DNA from: Massilia sp. erpn
GTDB lineage: Bacteria > Pseudomonadota > Gammaproteobacteria > Burkholderiales > Burkholderiaceae_D
Direction of reading: 5' to 3'
Length of the DNA: 64,000 nt
Assembly: GCF_024400215.1 (NCBI RefSeq)
Contig: NZ_CP053748.1
Coordinates: 4,464,001-4,528,000, forward strand
Position numbers and translations under genes: made by a program. This document shows positions 1 through 7,735 of this stretch, one piece after another (within the stretch, counting starts at the first letter, position 1; every line of letters starts with the position of its first letter). A model generated the notes under the pieces. It saw only the letters and a list, made by a program, of their open reading frames with translations, was not told where the DNA came from and did not search any database.

Positions 1-530
1 GCTCGCTTCAGAGGGGAAGCCGTGGGCTTCACGAACACGCTCCTGCGCAACCAGCAAACGCTCGAAGTATTCAGACCGTTCCGGCGCGCCGCCGACGACC
101 TGGTTGATTTCACGGATCCCGATAGTTTGGCCGCTTGCGCCCCAGCTTCCATTTGGCACCTCATGTACAAACACCCAGTCGCTGGCGCGGTTGGGGAAGG
201 TGCCATCCACATCCAGGGTGTTCGCTATAATCCGGTTAATTGCCTCATGCAATGCAGTCTTGTCAGCGCGCGTACTGGCACCTACTGGATATACAACGTC
301 GAATAAGAAGCGGCCCCCTTTAGGCGGATTCGTGTCAGGTTTGCCACCTACATACCACTCGGTCTGCGGATCGACTTCGTCGAACAGTATGTAGGCCAGT
401 GAGCGGCCTGCAGGCGTATCGGCTCCGACTTCACCGATAAGAATTGCAGAAGTGAGTTCCTCTGCTAACTTTGTCTTTTGCGCGGCAGTCAAGGCACCGC
501 GTTGGTAGGTGACTCTGAGTAGTGGCATGA
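1..530 (-). CDS. Tautomerase-family protein, 3' end cut by window edge
   Basis: An open frame on the reverse strand starts at the ATG 528-530 and runs off the left edge after 176 residues. The protein begins Met-Pro-Leu-Leu-Arg-Val; a proline directly after the initiator Met is the catalytic base in the 4-oxalocrotonate tautomerase superfamily. The following text (AQKTKLAEELTSAI, later VFVHEVPNGSWG) fits the tautomerase beta-alpha-beta pattern, and the length suggests a long, two-repeat member. It is transcribed divergently from a TetR regulator, which probably controls it. The substrate cannot be named from sequence. Confidence 0.72.
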
Positions 531-569
531 TCTATTCCTATGGTTGGTTGGACAACAACTTCACATTAC

Positions 570-583
570 ATTACGATCGTAAT
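570..583. promoter_or_regulatory. Palindromic operator, probable TetR site 1
   Basis: This is a perfect 14-bp palindrome, ATTACGATCGTAAT, in the 98-bp gap between the divergent tautomerase and TetR genes. TetR-family repressors commonly bind such palindromes between themselves and a divergent target. A second copy with 12 of 14 identical bases lies 29 bp downstream. Confidence 0.6.
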
Positions 584-598
584 ACTGTCAATCATTGT

Positions 599-612
599 AT
601 TGCGATCGTCAT
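599..612. promoter_or_regulatory. Near-palindromic operator, probable TetR site 2
   Basis: The sequence ATTGCGATCGTCAT matches site 1 at 12 of 14 positions and keeps the CGATCG core. It ends 16 bp before the TetR start codon, where binding would repress the regulator itself. Confidence 0.55.
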
Positions 613-628
613 AACAAAGGATTTCAAC

Positions 629-1213
629 ATGGTTCGTTACACACAGGCACATAAGGAAGAGAGCCGCGCGCGGATTGTTGCCGCAGCCGGGAGAGGCTTC
701 AGAAGCCATGGGTACGGCGGAATTGGCGTCGATGGTTTGGCGCGCGAGGCCGGCGTTACGCATGGCGGCTTCTATGGGCACTTCGATTCCAAGTCCGAGG
801 CCTTCAAGGCGGCGGTCGTGGCCGGAATGCAGGAGCTCCGGGCCGGGGTCGAGATGGTCCGCGCAGAGCAGGGAACGAGCTGGGTAGGCGCATTTGCGGC
901 TTTCTATATGGGACCCAAGCGAACATGCACCTTGGCCGAGGCGTGTACTTTGCCAAGCTTATCGGCCGAAATCGAGCGCTCGGATCCGGCCATCCGCCTT
1001 GCCTATCAGACTGAGTTACAGCTCGTCATGCAGACCGTGGCTGCAGGATTGCCGGCTGGGACTGACGCCGAACGCAGTGCGCAGGCTTGGGTGTTACTGT
1101 CGCTGCTGGCCGGCGGCGTCACCTTGGCCCGCGCGGTTCCGGACCCTGCCATGGCAGAACAGATCGCCGCAGCGGTTCTACAAGCCGCCTCCACATTGGC
1201 AGATGCAAAATAG
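629..1213 (+). CDS. TetR/AcrR family transcriptional regulator
   Basis: The 194-residue protein has an N-terminal TetR helix-turn-helix at about residues 10-55 (RIVAAAGRGF, VDGLAREAGV, HGGFYGHFDSK), including the Gly-Gly-Phe-Tyr-x-His-Phe recognition-helix signature. The rest is a helical ligand-binding domain. I chose the ATG at 629 because a longer frame from 509 would run through the operator region. Two CGATCG palindromes lie directly upstream, so autoregulation and control of the divergent tautomerase gene are likely. The ligand is unknown. Confidence 0.88.
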   Translation: MVRYTQAHKEESRARIVAAAGRGFRSHGYGGIGVDGLAREAGVTHGGFYGHFDSKSEAFKAAVVAGMQELRAGVEMVRAEQGTSWVGAFAAFYMGPKRTCTLAEACTLPSLSAEIERSDPAIRLAYQTELQLVMQTVAAGLPAGTDAERSAQAWVLLSLLAGGVTLARAVPDPAMAEQIAAAVLQAASTLADAK

Positions 1214-1224
1214 AAAGGCCCAAC

Positions 1225-1938
1225 CTAACCGGGCGCCAGTTTTCGGCATGGTATTGGTCCGGCCGGCCCGCCGGCAATGGTCGTCGTTTTGCTTGGCGCA
1301 GGTGGGGAGGAGGAGGGCTTGTATCCCAGCTGCGAGGCGGCAAACAGAATCTGGGTACGCGATTCCGCGTCAAAGATTTTCAATAATTCCGATACCCTAT
1401 TTTTAACGGTGCCTTCGGCGAGAAATAACTCCTTCCCAATCTGTTTATTGGATTTCCCCTTAACGACGAGATCAAAGAGTTGCCGTTGCCGGCTATTCAA
1501 ACTGGCGAGAATGTTGATGGGTATCAGATTTTTCCCATTGATGCGATCAATGGGAAAGTACTGCCCGCCTGCAATTACGGCAGTCAGAGCTGAATTAAAG
1601 GAAGACAGCTTGGATGCCTTGCCAACGAAGCCAATAGCGCCATTTTTTTTGCATGCATCCACCGTCAGGTCATCATCATTACCGGACATTGCCACAACTG
1701 GAATGCCAAAGTTGGCGGAGACCTCATAAATCAGATCGATTCCATTTGCGTCGGGCAGTTGCAGATCAAGGAATACCGCCCGGATGCTCCGGTTGTTCAG
1801 TTTTGCGGAAGCAAGTAGTTTCCTCATTTCATCAGCCGAGGCTGCAGAAATAATTTCAATATTTGCTGCCGTCGATATGGCCGCGCCGATTGCCTCAATG
1901 ACTAAGGGGTGGTCGTCAACAATGAGAATTTGGTCCAT
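1225..1938 (-). CDS. NarL/FixJ (LuxR-type) response regulator
   Basis: The 237-residue protein has a receiver domain at about residues 1-120: an acidic pair in VDDHP, the phospho-acceptor Asp in FLDLQLPD, Ser in VAMSGND and Lys in GFVGKAS. A LuxR helix-turn-helix follows at about 145-200 (LNSRQRQLFDLV, NKQIGKELFLAEGTVKNRV). I chose the ATG at 1936-1938 because the receiver fold begins there; a start 20 codons earlier adds nothing conserved. The C-terminal tail is Ser/Pro/Thr rich. No kinase is adjacent. It ends 12 bp from the convergent TetR gene and faces away from the accessory island, which makes it a candidate regulator of that island; this last point is inference. Confidence 0.88.
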   Translation of the reverse strand: MDQILIVDDHPLVIEAIGAAISTAANIEIISAASADEMRKLLASAKLNNRSIRAVFLDLQLPDANGIDLIYEVSANFGIPVVAMSGNDDDLTVDACKKNGAIGFVGKASKLSSFNSALTAVIAGGQYFPIDRINGKNLIPINILASLNSRQRQLFDLVVKGKSNKQIGKELFLAEGTVKNRVSELLKIFDAESRTQILFAASQLGYKPSSSPPAPSKTTTIAGGPAGPIPCRKLAPG

Positions 1939-2201
1939 GTCGCTTGTTATTTGGTTGATGGAAAGAGTTTGACTTCTTTCGAATATTGAAGCACTCAAAC
2001 AAACAGTATTGAAATACGGCGGCTAACGTCACGTAGTGCTTTTGGCTTGATTTCAAATATTGGAACATGGACTATCCACCGTTCTTTTGGTACAGCGGCT
2101 GATCCTTTACGTACTGCATAGGATAAACTTATCCAATGCAAGTTAGTGGTATTATTATTTTATTACTTTGCCTGCGAAAAATGCAAAGGCTTTTTTTGGG
2201 A

Positions 2202-2241
2202 AATTTCTCATTGCAAGTTGCAACAATTGCAATGGGAAATT
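2202..2241. repeat. Inverted repeat, 15-bp arms with 10-bp loop
   Basis: The left arm 2202-2216 (AATTTCTCATTGCAA) pairs with the right arm 2227-2241 at 14 of 15 positions; the single mismatch would be a U-G wobble in a plus-strand transcript. The loop contains another TTGCAA. It lies between the divergent response regulator and flavin reductase genes, so it may be an operator or an RNA hairpin. Confidence 0.6.
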
Positions 2242-2614
2242 AAAATTTCCTGCGGATATCTTAAACCGCTCTGGCATCAGACTTAATAGTTACCAGGGCA
2301 GTTCAGCAGGACGAGTACGGGCCGGGGCGGCGAGGTAAGTGCCGTCTTTACTGCCGCCAGCCCGCCGACCAAGGCAGCGTCAGCTCAAGCTGCATCAACT
2401 TCGTCGGCAATTGCACCGCGTCGTCCGACCGGTGAGCGAATCGAACTTCAATTTTAATAGTTTCGCAACGCCATCCGCGTCTGCGTGAATCAACTCGGCC
2501 ACATTTCCGCCAAGGGCCGCTCCAGGTTGATGGTATTCGCCCAATCAAACCCCACTCCCGATCTAAGCGGGCTTATTTAACGGTGGTGGCGCCGGATTGA
2601 ATTTCAAGTTCGGA

Positions 2615-2690
2615 GATCGTGACTTTGGTCACATCATTTCGTGACCAACAGCACTTTTGTTGGCTTTTCCTTATAGATATATTTGCAACA
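2615..2690 (+). promoter_or_regulatory. Promoter/activator region of flavin reductase operon (copy A)
   Basis: This segment aligns without gaps to 9200-9275, with 54 of 76 bases identical and 35 of 42 in the first part. It contains GTGAC-N4-GTCAC at 2619-2632, a second GTGAC 22 bp further on, and a TATATT -10-like box at 2678-2683. No good -35 box is visible, which is typical of activator-dependent promoters. It lies 77 bp upstream of the chosen flavin reductase start. Confidence 0.6.
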
Positions 2691-2766
2691 TCCGATATTG
2701 ATTTATCCAATGACTTTTTCACGCTGCTTAAACAAACGGGTGCATGCCACCAGGGGAGATATTGCA

Positions 2767-3303
2767 GTGAATTACAGCGGAATGAATATGCTCAAGGCGT
2801 CTTCGGCGCAGGATAGGGAAGGCGAGGCGTTTCGACGGGCAATGCGAGAACTTGCTGGCGGGGTATCTGTGGTAGCGACCGGTGCTGGTCAGGATCGGAC
2901 TGGTTGCACGGTGACGTCGTTTTGTTCTTTATCGGTAGATCCGCCGTCGGTGCTGGTTTGTCTTAATCACGGATCTTCGACACTTAAAGCCATGCGTGCA
3001 AATGGTGCCTTTGGCGTAAGCCAGTTGAGCGCAAATCATCATGAGGTAGCCAAAGTATTTAGCGATGCCAAGCTTTATGGCGCGGCGCGTTTTGAATGGG
3101 GTGACTGGAGAAATTTAATCACAGGCTCGCCTCTGCTCAGCGATGCCCTGGCTGTTATCGATTGCCAGCTGGAGGATGTGATCGAGCGGCACACTCACGC
3201 GATCATTATAGGACGCGTCGTTGCGGTGGGAAATCACGAACAGGATGCTGCACTGGTTCATTGGCGTGGACGATTTGAAACCCTCGGTGCCAGCCGCGTT
3301 TGA
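2767..3303 (+). CDS. Flavin reductase domain protein (NAD(P)H:flavin oxidoreductase)
   Basis: The 178-residue protein matches the flavin reductase-like FMN-binding fold: FRRAMRELAGGVSVVAT near the start, CTVTSFCSLSVDPPSVLVCL, then FGVSQLSANH. Members supply reduced flavin to a partner oxygenase or halogenase in trans, and a halogenase-type gene lies 2.7 kb downstream in the same direction. I chose the GTG at 2767 because a strong AGGGGAGAT Shine-Dalgarno sequence precedes it, resembling the GGGAGAT before the genes at 6037 and 12140; a start at 2683 would lie inside the promoter. It is probably the FADH2 supplier for the island. Confidence 0.88.
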   Translation: MNYSGMNMLKASSAQDREGEAFRRAMRELAGGVSVVATGAGQDRTGCTVTSFCSLSVDPPSVLVCLNHGSSTLKAMRANGAFGVSQLSANHHEVAKVFSDAKLYGAARFEWGDWRNLITGSPLLSDALAVIDCQLEDVIERHTHAIIIGRVVAVGNHEQDAALVHWRGRFETLGASRV

Positions 3304-3401
3304 TCATTCGGTGCAAAAAATTCATGGCTCTGACTTATTCGATGAGGCTTTACTTTTTCCGGGATTGTTGAAAGATAGGCGTATTAGTGGAGATTGGCAA
3401 T

Positions 3402-5936
3402 ATGGGCAAAAATCGGCAAATCAGAAGCAGGCTTGTAATTGCAACCGCGGCGCTGGCCGTATGTCTGTTAGCTTCTCAAATGGAGGTTTTTGGTGGCGTC
3501 GCAAATGGCAGTGCTGGTACAAGCCATTCCAGCGCGATAGCGCTAAGCGATGATGGGCGCTTGCTTTGGTCAATAAACCCTGATTCCGACGAAGTTACCG
3601 TTATTCGTACTGACACCTTGGTAGTTATTAAAACTATCGCCGTGGGACGAAATCCGCAAAGCGTGGCATTATCGCCTAATGGGCAATACGCTTATGTCAC
3701 AAATGCTGGCGACGGAACGGTCTCGTTTATCAAGATACGCTCATCCGACCCAGATAAATTTGTTGCTGCACTGGATTCCAATATTGGGAAAAATGGGCAA
3801 TTAACAACTGGATCTGAACCCAGGGGCGTGGTGGTTTCCAGTGACGGCAGAATGGTGTTTGTGGCCAACAGTAGCCAGGACAGCATTACGGCGATTGATG
3901 CCACGACAAACCGGGTTGTCGAAAGCTATCTGGTCGGAGACAGCGCATGTAATGACGTGGATGATGAGCGGCATTTCCAGCCAACGGCTTTGGCGATTTC
4001 GCCAAATAATCGCTATTTATTTGTGACACGGTTTTTATCCTTCACTTCCAGAGAAGGCGTGCAGGCTAGCGAATTGGGTAAGGAAGGCATCGTATGCCGC
4101 TTGACGGTAGAGTTGGCCCGGTCAGGTGCAATTACCTTGCGCGATCCGACGCCTATCCGTATGGCGCCACAGATAGCAGGATTCAATGATCCTGCTGGAA
4201 AAGCCAGGTATGCGTTCCCGAATCAATTGCAAAGTGTGGTCCTTCGTGATGGAACGGCGTATTTGCCGAATATCGCCGCGTCACCGACAGGTCCGATTCA
4301 CTACGCGACAACGACGCAGGCATTTATCAATGCCATTACCGACGTGGAAAGCACGCCAAAGGATGCTGGCGCACTCAATCTACATTTGGGCGGCAGGGTG
4401 CCTGAGAAAAACAAGCAGGAACTGTATTTTGCAAACCCTAATGCAATCGGGTTTACAACAACGAAGGGCGAAGGGTATGCATATGTCACCTCAGGGGGCA
4501 GTGATCTGCTTGTGAAGCTAAGGGTGTTGCAAGATGGGCAATTGGTTTTCACGGAAAATGGCAGCACGACCAGGTATGTGGACCTGAATGATCCAGATGA
4601 ACCGTCCACTAGCGGCTTTAACGCAGGAAAAAATCCAATCGGGCTGGCAATCAATGCCAAAGAGAATATCGCCTATGTTCTGAATTATGTTTCGCGGAAT
4701 GTATCGGTGGTGGATCTCGATTCTGATCGTGTGGTTAAGGTTATTCCTACCAGCGCGCTGCCGGCGCCGGGCTCGCAGGAAGAAAAGAAATTGGTTGGAG
4801 CCGAGCTGTTCTTCTCGTCGCGGGGGAACTTTGTGAATCCGAGTGGTTTGGGAAATAGTCGCAACCGTCTTTCGGAAAAAGGAAGGCAAAGCTGCGCGAG
4901 CTGTCATCCTTCTGGCCTGACAGATGGCGTGGTGTGGCAATTTAATACTGGCCCGAGGAAAACGCTTGCGATTAATGGAACATTTAATCCAAGAGACCCC
5001 TCTGATCAAAAAATAATAAACGCATCGGCAATTTTTGACGAGGTGCAGGATGCGGATTTCAATACGCGCTTGACCTCCAGTCCCGGCATGCTGAAGACAC
5101 CGCGTGCTTGTGTAACAACGCCGGGCTATCCAGAAATTACCGAAAGCAAGGTTGATCCTGACCACGGCTTGGTACTGGGCGAGCATCATGAGTTCAGGAA
5201 GGCGGCGTGTGTAATGACGCAATTTAGCGTGCCAAATTCTACAAGGGCCCAAGCAACTGTTTTATTCCCTGGTAGTAATGTTGAAATAGGCGCGCTGGAT
5301 GCATTGAAGGAATGGCAGCAATATGGAGTTCGTACGCCGATGAGAGCAATGACTGAGAGAGAGCTGCGGGCGAAAGGCGGCGATGCAAAAGCAGGTGTGA
5401 ATGCGGAAAGAATAGCGGAAGGACGTCGAATTTTTAAGGAATATGGTTGTAATTCATGCCATAACGGCGGCAAGTGGAGTACCTCTTCAAGGAATTTTGC
5501 ATTGCCGCCTGAGCCGGATGACATCGCAAAAGAAGCTGCCTCAAGCGGTGCTAATCAGTTCCAGTTTTTATACAAATATCTAAGGGATATCGGTTCATAT
5601 AATTTAAATGTTGCCGGCTCGGATAATATGATTTCCGGCTTTGACGCGATAGGCGGCGCGGAATTGGATACCGCTGGACTGAAGGCCTTGGGATACGACC
5701 ATGACGGGGATGGCAAGGGCTCTGGTTACAATATTCCGTCCATTCTAGGTACTTATAGTGTGCCGCCTTATTATCACAACGGAGCTTGCGAAACATTACG
5801 ATGCGTTGTTTCTGACCGCAACCATAGGGACGCAGGATCGCATTCAGGGAGCAAGGCCGCATTGGACAAGAAAGAAATAGCCTCTTTGGTGAAATTTTTG
5901 CAATCGATTGATGCGAGCACGGCCCCGTTTAAATAA
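3402..5936 (+). CDS. Exported beta-propeller di-heme cytochrome c (YVTN + MauG/CCP-like)
   Basis: The 844-residue protein has a signal peptide at about residues 1-35 (basic start, then LVIATAALAVCLLA). A YncE-type propeller with YVTN repeats follows at about 45-470 (GQYAYVTNAGDGTV, ENIAYVLNYVSRNVSVVD). The C-terminal part has two covalent heme motifs, CASCH at 498-502 and CNSCH at 683-687, and ends with PPYYHNGACETLR, which resembles the PPY-x-H-[DN]-G segment of di-heme peroxidases and MauG. It should be periplasmic and pass electrons or oxidise a partner. The Cys residues near the C-terminus (GACETLRC) are unusual. I chose the ATG at 3402, with GGAGAT upstream, over a GTG at 3387. Its substrate is unknown. 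Confidence 0.85.
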   Translation: MGKNRQIRSRLVIATAALAVCLLASQMEVFGGVANGSAGTSHSSAIALSDDGRLLWSINPDSDEVTVIRTDTLVVIKTIAVGRNPQSVALSPNGQYAYVTNAGDGTVSFIKIRSSDPDKFVAALDSNIGKNGQLTTGSEPRGVVVSSDGRMVFVANSSQDSITAIDATTNRVVESYLVGDSACNDVDDERHFQPTALAISPNNRYLFVTRFLSFTSREGVQASELGKEGIVCRLTVELARSGAITLRDPTPIRMAPQIAGFNDPAGKARYAFPNQLQSVVLRDGTAYLPNIAASPTGPIHYATTTQAFINAITDVESTPKDAGALNLHLGGRVPEKNKQELYFANPNAIGFTTTKGEGYAYVTSGGSDLLVKLRVLQDGQLVFTENGSTTRYVDLNDPDEPSTSGFNAGKNPIGLAINAKENIAYVLNYVSRNVSVVDLDSDRVVKVIPTSALPAPGSQEEKKLVGAELFFSSRGNFVNPSGLGNSRNRLSEKGRQSCASCHPSGLTDGVVWQFNTGPRKTLAINGTFNPRDPSDQKIINASAIFDEVQDADFNTRLTSSPGMLKTPRACVTTPGYPEITESKVDPDHGLVLGEHHEFRKAACVMTQFSVPNSTRAQATVLFPGSNVEIGALDALKEWQQYGVRTPMRAMTERELRAKGGDAKAGVNAERIAEGRRIFKEYGCNSCHNGGKWSTSSRNFALPPEPDDIAKEAASSGANQFQFLYKYLRDIGSYNLNVAGSDNMISGFDAIGGAELDTAGLKALGYDHDGDGKGSGYNIPSILGTYSVPPYYHNGACETLRCVVSDRNHRDAGSHSGSKAALDKKEIASLVKFLQSIDASTAPFK

Positions 5937-6036
5937 TTTCAGCCAGTAGGAAATGGAACTGGATGTAGATGAAAAATGATGGTTTTTTATCCGATGCTTT
6001 ATAACCTTGCCGGTCTTTTAAAAGGGAGATATTGAT

Positions 6037-7548
6037 ATGGCGCAGTATGATGTTGCGGTAATTGGTAGCGGAATGGGCGGCAGCGCGTGCGCGTTGATAC
6101 TGTCTAAACTGGGATATAAGGTAATCATTATTGAACGTGGAACGCATCCGCGCTTTGCGCTGGGCGAATCGGGCACGCCGGCCTTGAGCAGGAAAATGCG
6201 TTTCCTGAGCAGGAAATATGAAATTCCGGAATTGGATGAAATGTCCACATATGACAATATCAAGGCTTCCGGGAATGGCGTGCTTTGTGGTCCAAAAGAA
6301 ATGTTCCAGTATTTCGTGCACCAGAAAGGGCAAACCAATCCCGACCAGTTTGGGCCTTTCCGCGAGATTATTGTGCAGACGCCGGAAGTCGATGCCCAAT
6401 ATAACAGGGCCGCATCGGATAAGCGGCTGATGGAGGTGGCAGTCCAGTACGGAGCTGTGTATACGGACAAAACGTCTGTGGAAGATATTGTTTTTGGTGA
6501 AAATCAGGTGGATTTGCAGTGCAAGAAAGATGGCCAGGATTATCCCTTGAGCGCAAAATTCATCATTGACGCTACTGGTTATAACTCCATCATCGGAAAG
6601 AAAAATAATCTCAAGCTGCAGGATGCGGAATTTGATACGCCCTTGCGCAGCCGCTGTATCTTTACGCATTTCAAGGATATCGGTTCCTTCGACGAAGTCA
6701 TCAATAATAGCGCCAAATATCCTGACCGCTCTCCAGTGCCGCGTTCCCGCGCCACCCAGCATCACTGCTTTGACGGGGGATGGTTGTGGTTTATTCCCTT
6801 CGATAATGGTGTCACCAGTGTTGGCGTGAACCTGGATATGGACCTGTATCCAATGAACGACAAAGATGGGGCCGCTGAGTTTTGGGAAATTATCGAGCAA
6901 TACCCACTGGTCAACGACATGCTGAAAGGGCGGGAAACACTCATGCCGTTTATTAAAACGGGCCGCCTGCAGTTCATGAACAAAGAGCTGGTTGGCGATC
7001 GATGGGCGATGTTGCCCGCCTCGGCTTATGGTCTGGATGCATGGTTCAGCACCGGGCTGGCGGCCACCTTTATGTCAGTTCATCGCCTGGTTGAAATGCT
7101 GCATGGCACGGTCCTGTCCAAAGATCGTTACGAGAGGGCAGTTTTGCTGGATTACGAAAAAGCCATTAAGAAAGAATATTTCCACGTCGCAAAAATGGTC
7201 AACGGGATGTACAAATCCTTCAAGCATTTTGACCTGTTCAAGAGTTATTGTTTCATGTGCTTCATGGGAACGGAAAGCTATTTGGAAAAGGGTGGCGCCG
7301 GAAAAGGAATGGATCTCCAGCATTTGCTCCTAAGTAGCGGAGATGAGGACTTTGTAGAAAAATTTGAATGGCTGTATGACGAAGTGATCAGTCATTCCGA
7401 CGCAAACGAAGTGAGCCAGTCGGCTGTGGATATGTGCAATAAGTTTATCCGGGAAGAGATGATGCGGTTTAATTTCAGGCGCTATGGCGATCCTGAAATG
7501 CATGGTGTGCATGGAAGAAGGGCCTTGCATATGAACGAGTATGACTGA
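6037..7548 (+). CDS. Flavin-dependent halogenase-family monooxygenase
   Basis: The 503-residue protein has an N-terminal FAD-binding motif G10-S-G12-M-G-G15, then an acidic strand end (IIIERG), GESGTPALSRK where family members carry GES/GEA loops, and DATGYNS in the mid part. The W-x-W-x-I-P halogenase signature is present as W249-L-W-F-I-P254. This supports the tryptophan-halogenase superfamily; the family also includes non-halogenating flavin oxygenases, and the catalytic Lys cannot be assigned with certainty. An RBS (AGGGAGAT) precedes the ATG. Reduced FAD is probably supplied by the reductase at 2767. A free-standing or carrier- or CoA-bound substrate is possible; an acyl-activating enzyme lies downstream. 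Confidence 0.85.
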   Translation: MAQYDVAVIGSGMGGSACALILSKLGYKVIIIERGTHPRFALGESGTPALSRKMRFLSRKYEIPELDEMSTYDNIKASGNGVLCGPKEMFQYFVHQKGQTNPDQFGPFREIIVQTPEVDAQYNRAASDKRLMEVAVQYGAVYTDKTSVEDIVFGENQVDLQCKKDGQDYPLSAKFIIDATGYNSIIGKKNNLKLQDAEFDTPLRSRCIFTHFKDIGSFDEVINNSAKYPDRSPVPRSRATQHHCFDGGWLWFIPFDNGVTSVGVNLDMDLYPMNDKDGAAEFWEIIEQYPLVNDMLKGRETLMPFIKTGRLQFMNKELVGDRWAMLPASAYGLDAWFSTGLAATFMSVHRLVEMLHGTVLSKDRYERAVLLDYEKAIKKEYFHVAKMVNGMYKSFKHFDLFKSYCFMCFMGTESYLEKGGAGKGMDLQHLLLSSGDEDFVEKFEWLYDEVISHSDANEVSQSAVDMCNKFIREEMMRFNFRRYGDPEMHGVHGRRALHMNEYD

Positions 7549-7557
7549 ATAGGTCCC

Positions 7558-7594
7558 GCCTGGCGTCGACCGGACTACCCGGTCGACGCCAGGC
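7558..7594 (+). terminator. Perfect 16-bp hairpin after the halogenase gene
   Basis: The arm 7558-7573 pairs perfectly with 7579-7594 around the 5-base loop ACTAC. It starts 10 bp after the halogenase stop codon. No T-tract follows, so it may be a weak terminator or a 3' end-stabilising hairpin that separates expression of the first three island genes from the antiporter. Confidence 0.6.
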
Positions 7595-7598
7595 AAGC

Positions 7599-7647
7599 CC
7601 GATTGACATGGCCTGAATTCAGTTCATGTATCAGGAAAGTCAATCGG
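7599..7647. repeat. Nested inverted repeat upstream of antiporter
   Basis: Outer arms CCGATTGAC (7599-7607) and GTCAATCGG (7639-7647) are perfect complements. Inner arms CCTGA (7612-7616) and TCAGG (7631-7635) are also complementary. It sits about 90 bp before the antiporter start and may be a leader structure or operator. Confidence 0.5.
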
Positions 7648-7735
7648 ACTCGTGACAGTTCCTCTTGCGGCCGGTGCTTTTGATCCTGTTATTCCTATTT
7701 ACGGCGGTCAATCCAATTTTTCAACGAGAATATAT

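Larger units (their letters stand above)
1939..2766. other. 828-bp intergenic region with hairpin and promoter
   Basis: I see no convincing gene here. The left half is A+T rich and carries a long inverted repeat (2202-2241). A more G+C-rich stretch at about 2300-2450 could be a decayed gene remnant, but no frame is recognisable. The right end (2615-2690) holds an upstream element nearly duplicated in front of the di-iron oxidase gene at 9200-9275. Confidence 0.6.

Noticed and set aside
2348..2548. Small reverse-strand open frame of 66 codons in the long intergenic region
   Set aside because: It has no RBS, no recognisable family and an odd Trp/Arg-rich composition; it is probably a chance frame in a G+C-rich patch.
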